Shown: positions 50,001 through 59,712 of the stretch, piece after piece
Layout of the letters: each line of letters starts with the position of its first letter
How positions within the stretch are numbered: position 1 is the stretch's first letter
Assembly: GCA_030340625.1 (NCBI GenBank)
Contig: JAOPHQ010003521.1
Coordinates: 1-64,000, forward strand
Direction of reading: 5' to 3'
DNA length: 64,000 nucleotides
Source: Merluccius polli
Lineage: Eukaryota; Chordata; Actinopteri; Gadiformes; Merlucciidae
Position numbers and translations under genes: made by a program
The notes under the pieces: model-generated
The model's database searches: none
Told to the model about the DNA's origin: nothing
The model's input: only the letters and a program-made list of their open reading frames with translations

Positions 50001-50841
50001 TTGGGTAGCAGATATTGTACAGTTTTAACCATTTCTATAGTCTTAAATAATATGCCCAGAATTATCTTTACTATTATTGTAACATCTGTGGTCCCTACAG
50101 GCAAAGTCCTGTACTAAAAGCATTTTCTGTAAAACATTCACAAGTTAAACAATGCCTTCCCTTTTTTAATATCAAAGGGGAAACATATTACCTCTAATGC
50201 TACAGAACTCAATACCTGTCAAAGCACAAAATGAATCTACATTCAAATTGTGTAAAACTTAATTGTGTTGAGATTTCATCTCACTATGATATTGTTGCGG
50301 ATAAATAATAAGCATATGTATCAGCAGCTCAAAAGAGTAGTAATAAATATACAAGTTGTAGTAACTGCACCTCAACACATGATGGCGGCAAACAATATAC
50401 TGGGGGCGGCGCTTAACGCTAGCCATTGTGCGTCATGGAGGCCACGCCTCCTGCCCAGTGACTACCGGTGGAAGTCGCCAGCTCAAGTCAGAACCCCCCC
50501 AGGCAGCGCATCGGAAGGATGCAAAGCTACTGAGGATGCAACGCTTGGGGTTCTCCACGCGTGAACTTATACAAATACCCCTCCTTCTGCTTCATAGATT
50601 AAATAATAATACTAAACAAATAAAGTGAGTTAAAGCGATCCTGTTGTCGGCGGCCTTCTTCCTCGGAGCACAACCCCACAATATGATGGTCCTCATTTTG
50701 TTGGGTCGAGTTATATAAAACAGTGTTGTTCATTTTTTAACCAAAATTATTTTCACATGCAGTATAATGTATAATATCATAATTTCCAGTTATGGTACTG
50801 TGTTATTACAAACAAATGTATTCTTCATCATTTCATTTAAG

Positions 50842-50895
50842 GCAAGCAAGTCCACCGGAATTGTACCCTTCCACCAGTGTCCTACTGCAGAGCAG
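50842..50895 (+). pseudogene. Short internal exon of the SET/recombinase gene
   Basis: A 54-nt segment with an acceptor (TTTCATTTAAG) and a strong donor (GAGCAG|GTAAG). In phase 0 it reads ASKSTGIVPFHQCPTAEQ and joins in phase to the next candidate exon at 54936. It may be the start of a Cys-containing finger whose second half is in the next exon. The intron between them was enlarged from roughly 150 bp to over 4 kb by nested hAT insertions at 51014-54905. Confidence 0.4.
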
Positions 50896-51556
50896 GTAAG
50901 AAAGCTGCATTCTTGTCAATAGTTCAAATAGTTCATGTTCTTTGTTAACACCTCGTGGTATTTATGATGTGACAAAACATTGTAGAATTTCAAGTAAAAC
51001 TTATGTTATTTACTAGGGATGAGCGAGTACAGCATTATCTGTATCTGTTAACCATATGAATTATCTGTAGCTGTACTCGGAGTGGGCGGGGCCTAACCCG
51101 GAAGTGGGTCGGGTTGTCTTGAAATGAGCGAGGTTTTAACCGGTATGTTATTTTAAGCATGCAATTGATATGGGTTGATCAGAAATTGTTATTTATTGCT
51201 GATTAGAAAACTATTTACAGGACAGCATCAGCATTGAAAAAAATAAATAAAAATACTCCGACGACCGGCAGGGAGAGGGAGAGAGAGAGTGTGTGAGTGT
51301 GTGTGTGTGTATGTGTGTGTAGCTTGATTTCCAATATTTATACCACTAGTAGCTTTATTTTTTCACGAAATACAGCAAGAAAGTGTCGGACACCGTGCGT
51401 GAAGTAAAAAAAACTGGTTAGAGCCAGGCAGCCAGATGACGGTTAAAAAAAGAAAAAGAAAAAAAAATCTCCGACAGGCAGAGACGCAACGCGAGTCGGC
51501 ACCACGTCTGAACGAACCCACGTTTACCAGAACTCTACTGGTTCATAAGTAAGTAC

Positions 51557-54500
51557 TAGTGATGTTACGAGATGTTCCGAGGCTTCGAAGCGTGTGTCGA
51601 GTAATGAAGGGGGCGTTTCCGCGAAGCGCGTATCAAGGCTTGCTTCATTTAGGGGAGGAGCCAAAAATGATGACGTCCGAAGCCTCGCTGCCCGGCTGTA
51701 CCACGTGATTGCTTCGGGAAGTGGTTCAGATTTTGCCGCAAGGATTTACAGCTACATAGACCCCTCAGGCTCCATTCAAAATGTGGGTTTTTGAAGGAGA
51801 GTTGTGGTCAGTTGAGAGTTTGGATAGAGTTTGGATAGTTTGGAGAGTTTGGATAGAGTTTGGATAGTTTGGAGAGTTTGGAGAGTTTAGAGGTAGTTTG
51901 GAGAGTTTAGGGAGAGAGAGAGATTTAGGAGAGTGAGGAGAGTAGGATAGGTGATAGGATGGAGCCAGCGAGGAAGAGGAGGATTTCCCCTGTGTGGGAA
52001 CACTTCGATCTGATATCTCCTAACAAGGTAAGCTAAATCTAACATTATTACAGATGCATTACGTTTGCTTATCAAGAGCTATTTTTCACGGTTTCTTATT
52101 TTATTCAAAGGTGAGGTGTTTATTGTGTTCCAAGGAGTTGGGGTACAATAACAACACCTCATCCATGCTAAGGCATTACCGTGCCTTGCATGAGAATAAG
52201 GAGGAAACTAGAGCTTCATCTAGCCAAGGTAAGTCATATTCAATAGTCAATATTACAAACACACTATCACAATTTTTCCATGTTTGCTTTTGTTTATTGT
52301 GCAAATAAAGACAAGTAACACTGTATTTATTCTCTTTTAAGCAGCCACCAGAAAACAGGAGCTGGATGAAGCCCTTGTCTCCATGATAGTGAAGGACACA
52401 CAGCCCTTCAGTATTGTGGAAGATGTTGGATTCAGGGCATTTGTGTCCAAACTGGATCCCAATTATGTTATCCCTACAAGGCAGGTATGTATGGGTGCAT
52501 GCATGAAACAAATGAGTACTTAATTGTATGTCTCACAATTCAAACAAATTCAGCATTATATATTTTTTCCTTAGGCTCTGAAGGCCATGGTGGAGGCCAA
52601 GTACGAGTCAGCAAAGGAGAAGGCTAAGGCTAAAGTTGAAAAGGTGGCTGCTGTTAGCCTTACTTCTGACATGTGGCCATCCATCAACATGGATGCCTAC
52701 CTGGCTGTAACATGCCATTTTGTGGGTGACAAAACCAGGCTCAGCTCAGTGCTGTTGGGAGTGCAGGCATTCCCCCAATCACACACTGCTGAAGATATAG
52801 CTCGTGTGAAAGCCTCCCTGATGGAGGAATGGGGAATCACTAATAAGGTGACATGCATGGTCACTGATGGTGCTCCCAATATGGTTGCGTGTGTGAGAGA
52901 GCTGAAGCTTCGGCACCATATTTGCATTGCACACACACTAAATCTGATAGTGAAGAAGGCACTTGACCAGAACCCTGTGTTCTCTGGCATCCGGGCCAAA
53001 GCAAGGAAGCTGGTTGGCTTCTTTAGAAGCAGCACCACTGCTAAGGTATGGTCATTCCCTTTATTCCAATTTATAATAACACTAATAGTTTGTCTGTGTT
53101 CCTGCTGCAGTGATTTAATGGCCTACTCATCTGTATCTTTAAAGGAGAAGCTTACACAAGTGCAGCTTCATCTGGGGATGGCAAAATTGAAGCTAATGCA
53201 AGAAGTGGAGACCAGATGGAACAGCACATATTTGATGCTGCAACGTTTGGTGGAGCTAAGGGAGCCAGTCGGAGCAGCATTAGCTGGGCTACAACATGAC
53301 ATGCCCATGATTACATCAGATGAGTTCAGCATTGTTGGAGGGTGCCTTTCTTTGCTGTCTCCCTTTTATGATGCCACTGTAGAGCTGTCGGCCGAGGAAA
53401 ATGTGTCTGCCTCCAAAGTTGTCCCCCTAATGAAAATGCTGGAGCAAAACCTTCAGGAGGAAATAGCAAAGCCGGCACCTGCAGTGGCATTGGAAATGGG
53501 AGAGCAGCTCATCAGACAACTACGGGAGAAGCTTTATACTTTGCAGTCGATGAGCATCATGTCCCTTGCTACACTCCTGGACCCCCGATTTAAAGTTATT
53601 GGATTTTTTTAGTCAAACTAAAGCCACTGAAGCGATAAAGCGACTGACCTCAGAGTGTGCTACCATTGTAAGGGCACAACAAAGCAGAGAGGAAATCCCC
53701 CAGGCTTCTACCTCTCATGATGTCACTGGAGGTAATGTATTATTTTACATTTTGACATCAGTTATTCCTATGAGAACACTTACTAACATGATCTGTGGTT
53801 TCCTCTTAGGTAGCAAACTGTGGCGTCGTTTAGACACCAGTGTCATGGAGGCGAGGAGGTCTCAAAATGTCACTGCAGATGCCACTGTGGAGGTCCAGCG
53901 GTACCTTTCAGAGCCAAATATAGGAAGACTGGAAAACCCTCTGGAGTACTGGGAGAGGCAAAAACTACTGTACCCGAACTTACACAAACTTGCACTTGCC
54001 TTTTTGTGCACGCCGGCATCTTCTGTGCCTTGTGAAAGGGTCTTCTCCAAGGCCGGAGAAGTTGTGTCAAAAAAAAGAAATAAAAAAAACTGTTGAGAAG
54101 CTCTTGTTTCTGAATAAAAATGAATGAAATTTCCCCTGTCCTGTACATCCAAGTTACACAAGCATAATCTGTGCCCTTTTCCTAGTTCCACAAGCACTTT
54201 CACTGTCCTCTGCCTGATTACGCCCATGCCATTTTCAGAAAAACATTGCACAACCTGCCATATTATGATATTACCATTTTGGGAAAATTTACACACACAG
54301 AATACATTCAAAAATTTATTATACACATATGTGATAATTTATGTACAGAAATGATTTGGTCATACATTTTTTGTAATTCATTGTCATTCCCAACAGACAT
54401 AACAGACACGAAAATTCAATCCATCAATGCATCACACATTATGTGGTTCAGATACAGCTGCCTGTGATTACACACTTGGCCAGTAGGTGGTTTCGTGTGC

Positions 54501-54587
54501 ACATGAAGCTTCGAGAAATGAACCCTTTCTCGAACCAATTGGCTCAAGTGGTTCAATGCCTCATGAGGCTTTATCCCACCATCACTA
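51557..54587 (+). mobile_element. Inner hAT transposon with near-complete transposase
   Basis: The termini are TAGTGATG...CATCACTA, with a perfect 8-bp target duplication GTAAGTAC at 51549-51556 and 54588-54595. The length is 3031 bp, within the normal range for autonomous hAT elements. Subterminal GCTTCGAAGC-like words (GAGGCTTCGAAG near the left end, GAAGCTTCGAG near the right) occur on both sides and may be transposase-binding repeats. It carries one spliced transposase gene on the plus strand. Insertion was into the outer hAT element, so it is the younger of the two. Exact duplications and an almost complete gene suggest recent arrival. Confidence 0.93.
51959..54127 (+). pseudogene. hAT transposase (ZBED-like), six exons, two small lesions
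   Basis: Exons: 51959-52027, 52111-52228, 52345-52484, 52575-53045, 53145-53731 and 53810-54127. Every junction is a GT..AG intron that keeps phase. A BED finger (VWEHFD...CLLC...RHYRALH) lies near residues 12-60. The RNase-H-like core shows SLTSDMW (first Asp), VTDGAPNM (second Asp), the C-x3-H motif in HHICIAHTLN and VETRWNSTYLMLQRLVE. The C-terminal hAT dimerisation domain is NPLEYWER...LALAFLCTPASSVPCERVFS with the expected Glu and Trp. The protein binds element ends in the nucleus and catalyses cut-and-paste transposition. Lesions: one extra T in the T7 run near 53612 puts a stop after VIGFF, and an indel in the A-rich run near 54090 removes a few residues before TVEKLLFLNKNE-stop. Both are in homopolymers, so an assembly error cannot be excluded. 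Confidence 0.9.
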
Positions 54588-54935
54588 GTAAGTACCAACC
54601 TAAGTAATAACAAACCTGAAGCTGAAGAAACCCTAAACAATAACGGAAAACGACCCGCGAACCTGAGTGACTGAGGGAGAGACAGAGAGCTGTTCTGTTT
54701 GTGAGTGATCAGAGCGGGACACAACAACACATCTGCATTGTGTAGGGGAGGGGCGCTGTTGTAGCCTATCACAGAACCCAATGAGGATTTTCATTCAATC
54801 CGAGCACAGATATTGACTCATATTACTCGTATAATACTCGTACTCGGCAAAAGTGCTTTATCCGTACCGGATACTCGTTTCAGCCGAGTATCCGGCTCAA
54901 CTCTATTATTTACAGATGATTTTTGATTTGTACAG

Positions 54936-55060
54936 CTTAGAAAAAGCCGCCATCTGCAAAATCTGAAGCGCCATCATGGTCGTTGCAAAGATCGTTATGA
55001 GGGGGCTAAAAAAGAGATAGCTGAGAGAGAAAGACAGAGGTCTTTGAATCTGATCACCTG
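54936..55060 (+). pseudogene. Zinc-finger-like exon of the SET/recombinase gene
   Basis: After the acceptor GATTTGTACAG the frame reads LRKSRHLQNLKRHHGRCKDR then a charged helix-like stretch YEGAKKEIAERERQRSLN and a stop. The HLQNLKRHHGRC pattern resembles the distal half of a C2H2/C2HC finger whose first half could be the exon at 50842. The 3' boundary is uncertain. It lies 22 bp after the target duplication of the outer hAT, so that element landed just upstream of the splice acceptor. Confidence 0.45.
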
Positions 55061-55166
55061 AAGTAATTAATTATTCTGTGAGTATGTAAATCCAAGCTAA
55101 AAGCAAATATTCTTGTGTATTATAAGTTGACAGAATCAGATGCTTTTTTTCTCCATTTTCCTTCAG

Positions 55167-56989
55167 ACCTCTACAGACATACTTGAGGAATCTTCAGACG
55201 CTATGGACTATGATTATGCCGACTATGTTCCAGAAGCATATGGCAATTCCTCGGATACAAGTTCTTGTAGTAAGGAACTCAAAACCACAGAAAATAATCT
55301 CCACCACAAACTGTCAGAGAACATGTCACCGGGGAACATTACAGTACAGTGGGGCTAGTACCACCAGTTCAGAGAAAAGCTCCATAAATGTCACACCATT
55401 GTCAATAACAGCAAAAGGAAGCAAGTACAACAAGAAGCAATATTGTCTCCATTGTAAAAAGGCCATTTCTAAATTGGCAAGACACCTCAAATCCGTCCAC
55501 AGTGAAAAGCCTGATGTTGCAATGGCTTTCAGTTTTAAATAAGGAACCCGCAAAAGAAGAGAACGTTACGCTCTCTTAAGAAGAGAGGAAACTTTGACCA
55601 TAATGCTGAAGTGGCAAGCTGTGGGGCTGGAGAGATGGTTGCTTGTCGAAGACCCAGTACTGCAAAACAATCTGATGACTTCCATCACTGCATATTTTGT
55701 GAAGGACTGCATGCAAGAAATTCCCTACGGAGACATGTTAGAAATTGCCCGAAGAAGTCTGTTGAAGGAGAGCCTCAAGTTGGGGCGAAAACGGATCCAA
55801 CTGACCCGACTCAGTTAAAGAAACTGTTTTGAAGATTGCTTGTGAAATGAACCAGGATGAAGTTTCCTCTGAAATCCGGAAACTGAAATCCTTTGTATCT
55901 GTGAGTCACTGTTCAATTCCAGGAAACCATTTGAGAGAAGGAAGGACTACATTGGAAGGGAAGGACTACAGGACTACTTGTTATGCCCAGTAACTTTCCC
56001 TATGTGATACAGGCAGTTAGATCTGTTGCTGGTTATGATGAGGAAATCAACTCATACAGAATCCCATCATTGGCTTTGAAATTGGGACACAGTTTATGCC
56101 AAAGTTGCAGGCATTGTGCAATGCAATGCCATCATTGCAAATCGCCATGCAGTTGCAGAGTCTGCAAAGCAATTTGCCACTCTACATGAGAAAAAGTGGA
56201 CGGAGTCCATTTCAGCTGCTGCATTGGGTACACTTCAACAAGCCAAATGGAATAAACTAAAGGTTTTACTGTTTACAGAGGATGTGTCGGTGCTGCACAA
56301 GTTTCTTGCTAATGAGCGTGCATGAAGGACCTTGAGGAAGAACCCAACAGCAAAGGCTTTGGAAATCTTGCTAAAGTGACTTTGACACAGGTAGTACTAT
56401 TTAACAGACGGAAGGGGAAGTTTAAAAAATGGAGCTTCAGTCTTTCACATCCAGGGATCTTACAGAGCTGAATCCAGACATTGTGAGGGGCCTTACTGAG
56501 TTCGAGAGGAAGCTTGCAGAGCACTTTGAAAGAGTTGAGATTCAAGGTAAAAGGTCAAGAAAGGTTCCAGTGCTTCTAACCCCTGACATGATCGCTGCTA
56601 TGGACCTCCTAATGAAAAGCAGGAAGATCTATCAAGTCCACAAAGAAAATGTGTACATGTTTGCATGGCCAGACCCCTTTCCCATTACAGAGGCTCCAAC
56701 TGCTTTCGCAAGTATGCAAAGCAATGTGGTGCAAAGAACCCAGAGGCACTCACCTCAACAAGATTGCGTAAACAAGTCACCACTTTGTCCACACTACTAA
56801 ACCTCAAAGAAAAAGATCGACTTGCCACCTTTCTAGGACATGACATCTGTGTCCATAGAGAATTCTATCGGGTTCCAGAGAGTATCCTGCACCTTGCAAA
56901 AGTCAGCAAACAGTTGATAGCAATTGAAAAAGGAAGACTGCCTTACCTGCAGGGGAAAGGACTGGATGACATTGAGGTCAATCCTGAAG
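55167..56989 (+). pseudogene. Zinc fingers plus Crypton-like tyrosine recombinase (main exon, frameshifted)
   Basis: After the acceptor CCTTCAG comes an acidic start (TSTDILEESSDAMDYDYADY). Finger 1 is at 55441-55505 (YCLHCKKAISKLARHLKSVH) and finger 2 at 55686-55750 (HCIFCEGLHARNSLRRHVRNC, C2HC). The recombinase core follows. Box I arginine is at 56406 in LFNRRKGK; box II is RLRKQVTTL at 56761; LGHDICVHREFYR has His at 56839 and Tyr at 56866, nine residues apart as in LGH-x8-Y recombinases. The box II His position is Thr. Known: such enzymes nick DNA through the Tyr; Cryptons are DNA transposons using only this enzyme. The motifs lie in three frames, with shifts near 55340, 55540-55590, 56090, 56330-56440 and 56690, so this copy cannot make the enzyme. 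The donor CCTGAAG|GTGAAA ends the exon. Confidence 0.75.
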
Positions 56990-57023
56990 GTGAAATTTAG
57001 TTTGAAATATAGTTTATAAGCAC

Positions 57024-57729
57024 TAGTGGTGCAACGGGTCACGGATTACCCGTGATCCGTACGGATCAACCCTCACGGGTCGGGACGGACGTGATCCGCG
57101 GATCAGCTGACAAATAATAGTTGCGCGTTCACGTGATCGGCACATGCTTAATTAATTAGGCCAGTGGTTCTCAACCGGTGGGGCGCGCGGACACTCTCCC
57201 GGGGGGGCGCGGGTTCAAAAAGGAGGACAAATACGCGTCCGGCTTTAGGCCGGACTGCCCAATTTTTTTCAAAGCCCTGTCCGGACGCATATTTGTCCTC
57301 CTTTTTGAGAGCGCAATAGTAACACACCGCGCACCCCCCCCCCCCCCGGTCGCCGCCGGTCGTAGGTCCGCGGTGTGTTACTATTGCGCGCACCCCCCCC
57401 CCCCCCCCCACCTCAAGTAAAAAAAAGTAAGTTAAAAAAAAAGACGCGCAGCAACTGCTTCTCCCTGATGCATTTAAGCAGTGCTTTATTATTATATTCT
57501 TATTATTTTATATTTTACTATGCTTAGGAAGCAGGATTATTATTTTGTTTTTACACATGTTACGCCTGTTATTCACTGTTGAATGTTAAAAATAAAACCA
57601 AAAAGCAATTGAAAGCTAAGTCACATTTGTCTTGTTATAATTCTTTTTTTAATGACCCAACCCGTGACCCGTGACTCAAAAACCGTGACCCGATCCGACC
57701 CGTGAGTGTTGTGATCCGTTGCACCCCTA
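57024..57729. mobile_element. 706-bp non-autonomous hAT with palindromic core
   Basis: Terminal inverted repeats are TAGTGGTGCAACGGGTCAC (left) and TAGGGGTGCAACGGATCAC (right, reverse complement). A perfect 8-bp target duplication ATAAGCAC lies at 57016-57023 and 57730-57737. Both ends are rich in repeats of ACCCGTGATCC type (GACCCGTGACCCG). It sits in the intron between the recombinase exon and the acidic exon, 35 bp past the donor site. It has no transposase gene. Its middle (57164-57420) is a separate palindromic insertion. Confidence 0.9.
57164..57420. repeat. Nested palindromic insert with hAT-like start CAGTGGTTCTCAACC
   Basis: It begins CCAGTGGTTCTCAACCGG, the end type of Charlie-like hAT elements. 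Two hairpins follow. AAAAAGGAGGACAAATACGC (57219) pairs with the stretch ending GTCCTCCTTTTT (57306) around a 40-nt loop. GCGCAATAGTAACACACCGCG (about 57311) pairs with CGCGGTGTGTTACTATTGCGC (about 57369). Long C runs follow each. The matching right terminus (GGTTGAGAACCACTG) is not present, so the element is incomplete or rearranged. Confidence 0.6.
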
Positions 57730-57810
57730 ATAAGCACCTCAAATATAACAATTATAAGTGTTCTTAGTCCTTAATTTAAATATTTGGCCCTAACTGTTTT
57801 TCCCAACCAG

Positions 57811-57876
57811 ATGAAGTAGAAATGAGTGACGATGAATCCAGCGAAGAAACCATTGCTGACCTACATCAATGCAAAT
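57811..57876 (+). pseudogene. Acidic exon of the SET/recombinase gene
   Basis: The acceptor TTCCCAACCAG precedes a frame that joins in phase to the recombinase exon: NPE|DEVEMSDDESSEETIADL, then HQCK. The phase match across an intron holding the 706-bp hAT is good evidence that these exons belong to one gene. The composition is strongly acidic and serine-rich, typical of a flexible linker. The donor is not certain (AAAT|GTATCC is the best candidate). Confidence 0.55.
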
Positions 57877-58332
57877 GTATCCTGACTTGTATATATGTGG
57901 TAATATCTTTAAGTTATGTCACATAAATGCTCCTTTCAGGGGGGATTATCGCAATGATCCTCTATCTGTTTTTAAACAATCACATTGGTGGTGATAGTGG
58001 GTAATTCTACATTCATGAATTTGCAGTCAGTTTGTTTACATCTAAAATATCAATTAATATCTAATGTAGAATTGCATATTGCCTGACACTGAGGTTGTTT
58101 ACAGCGAATAATACAAGCAAACAAACGTATTGTCATAAAGCTCATAGAATAACATCACATTCATTATTACTTTGCATAGGGTCAAGAATTGAGACTTCTA
58201 GGGACCAGACACTTCTGAGGCACACACCAGAGTCTACCACCCTGGACAACATGGAGGGCACTTCTGAGTCAACCACCTTGGTCAACATGGAGGGCACTTC
58301 TGAGTCAACCACCTTGGACAACGTAAACATGA

Positions 58333-58419
58333 GCAACACACAACCAAGCAGGGCTGTAGTAGCAACACACAACCAAGCAGGGCTGTAGTAGCAACACACA
58401 ACCAAGCAGGGCTGTAGTA
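58333..58419 (+). repeat. 29-bp unit x3 spanning the transposon end and its flank
   Basis: Three identical copies of a 29-bp unit: 13 bp of the hAT terminus (CAGGGCTGTAGTA) plus 16 bp of flanking exon sequence (GCAACACACAACCAAG). The copies begin at 58333, 58362 and 58391. The terminus therefore occurs at 58349, 58378 and 58407, and only the last copy continues into the element. A duplication after insertion is the simplest reading. Confidence 0.85.
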
Positions 58420-59478
58420 CTCGAGTCAGGTCTCGGAGTCGAGTTCAGACTCGAGGCGTTTTTTTATTGTCTCGGACTTGTCTTGGACACGTTGGTATTT
58501 GCACTCGGACTTGTCTCGGTCTCGGCCATTGGTCTCGCCAATATTCTAGTTGGTCTCGACCGAGTCCAGCTGCCTTGAAAAAAAAAAGAAGTAACTCCTC
58601 CTTCAAAACCAAATCATTGATTAAGCGAACTTGTTCAGAAAACAAGCATTGGTTTAATTAATTCAAAATAGAACAGGCATTGACATTGGCCGCCTGGTAA
58701 CCAATTGTATGCCTGCCACAACACATCTCCGCGTCCGATGCATGAACCATGCTGCTCGTTTTCATTTTGGCCACAGACACGTCACGATGTCGGCGAACTC
58801 AACCATATAATAATAATAACAATAATAAAAAGATGACCTGAATCTGTATTGAACGTTATAATTGAGTCTGATGTTGAGTCAATGAAAATGTGAAGTTGCA
58901 TTTCAGCTTTATGTGACTTTTAAGTGAAAAGGGCTATACTTAAAGTAAACGATATGACCTAATTTGATAATTTGATCCTACAGTGTGGTTACACTGCACT
59001 TGCTTTTTGATTATCAGAAATAGGGTACAACACCCTTCTCGGGGGGGGGGGGGGGGGGGGGGGGGTTACATGCTGTTTTGTCTTTGGAGAGTGTCGAGTA
59101 TGATATCAAGTGAAATGGCTATACTTAAAGTAAATAATATGGCCTAATTTGGCAGTGTTGTTACACTGCACTTGCTTTTTGATCATTAAAAAATAATAGT
59201 GCAAAATGATCATCATAAAATAGAAGATATACTGTGTCTCTAGCATCACACAAAAATTATTAACAGGTAAGTAAGTGGTCTCGAAGACGATCCTTTTTTT
59301 CTGTCTCGGTCCTGACTGTCTCTCTCATTTGGACTCGGTCTTGACTTGGACTCGAACCTCTTGGACTCGGTTTTGATTGGACTCGAATGTCTTTGGACTC
59401 GGTTTTGACTCGGACTCGACAAGCCCTGGTCTTGGACTTGTCTTGGACTTGACATAGGTGATCTTGACTACAGCTCTG
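58407..59478. mobile_element. hAT-type element of the 'GACTCG' family, inserted in an exon
   Basis: The left end CAGGGCTGTAGTACTCGAGTC and the right end (reverse complement CAGAGCTGTAGTCAAGATC) are inverted repeats. The flanks are CAACCAAG (58399-58406) and CAACCAAT (59479-59486), an 8-bp target duplication with one mismatch. Both subterminal regions are made of GACTCGG/CTCGGACTTG words. There is no transposase gene. A run of 26 G lies at 59041-59066. A related element end is at 5717-6166. Confidence 0.82.
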
Positions 59479-59712
59479 CAACCAATACATGGTAAAATAC
59501 TCACATCCCAAGCGTCCTCAAAGTGCTCCAAAGAAAGCAAGGTAAATAAGCATTTTGTATTCACATTACTGTATTAGAAAAATGTATTGAACGCCCGATA
59601 ACATCATATAACTACTAACTAGAATCCTTTCCATCTTCCCCCCTATTTTTTCACTTTAGCAAATCCATTGTTAATCAGTTGTATTTTGTTTCCATTTATG
59701 AAAGTTGTGAAG

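Larger units (their letters stand above)
51014..54905 (+). mobile_element. Outer non-autonomous hAT element (853 bp before nested insertion)
   Basis: The left end TAGGGATGAGCGAGTAC and the right end (reverse complement TAGAGTTGAGCCGGATAC) are imperfect terminal inverted repeats. The element is flanked by a perfect 8-bp target duplication, TTATTTAC, at 51006-51013 and 54906-54913; it fits the nTnnnnAn pattern of Ac-type hAT elements. Removing the inner element and one of its duplications leaves 853 bp with no coding capacity. The subterminal regions are rich in TACTCG/CGAGTA words. It sits in an intron of the SET/recombinase pseudogene. A diverged relative of its left part may be present around 43257-43420. 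Confidence 0.88.
58180..59541 (+). pseudogene. Repeat-bearing exon, split by a hAT insertion
   Basis: The acceptor CTTTGCATAG opens a frame reading SRIETSRDQTLLRHTPESTT, then three 36-bp repeats encoding ESTTLDNMEGTS (58225-58330). The coding stretch is cut at CAACCAAG by a hAT element (58407-59478) and resumes at CAACCAAT on the far side. Removing the insertion gives NVNMSNTQPIHGKILTSQAS then SKCSKESK and a clean donor, AAGCAAG|GTAAAT. This reconstruction uses one copy of the 8-bp duplication and keeps the frame, so it is well supported that this was a coding exon before insertion. Confidence 0.6.

Noticed and set aside
52697..53038. Minus-strand frame opposite the transposase
   Set aside because: It is the shadow of the transposase exon; the plus strand has the domains.
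53041..53144. Coding reading through the transposase (VWSFPLFQFIITLIVCLCSCC)
   Set aside because: This is an intron: a GT donor at 53046 and the acceptor CTTTAAAG at 53144 join STTAK to EKLTQV, the expected hAT sequence.
57148..57420. Two opposing 80-codon frames
   Set aside because: They arise from the palindromic insert and C runs; both strands read alike because of the hairpins.
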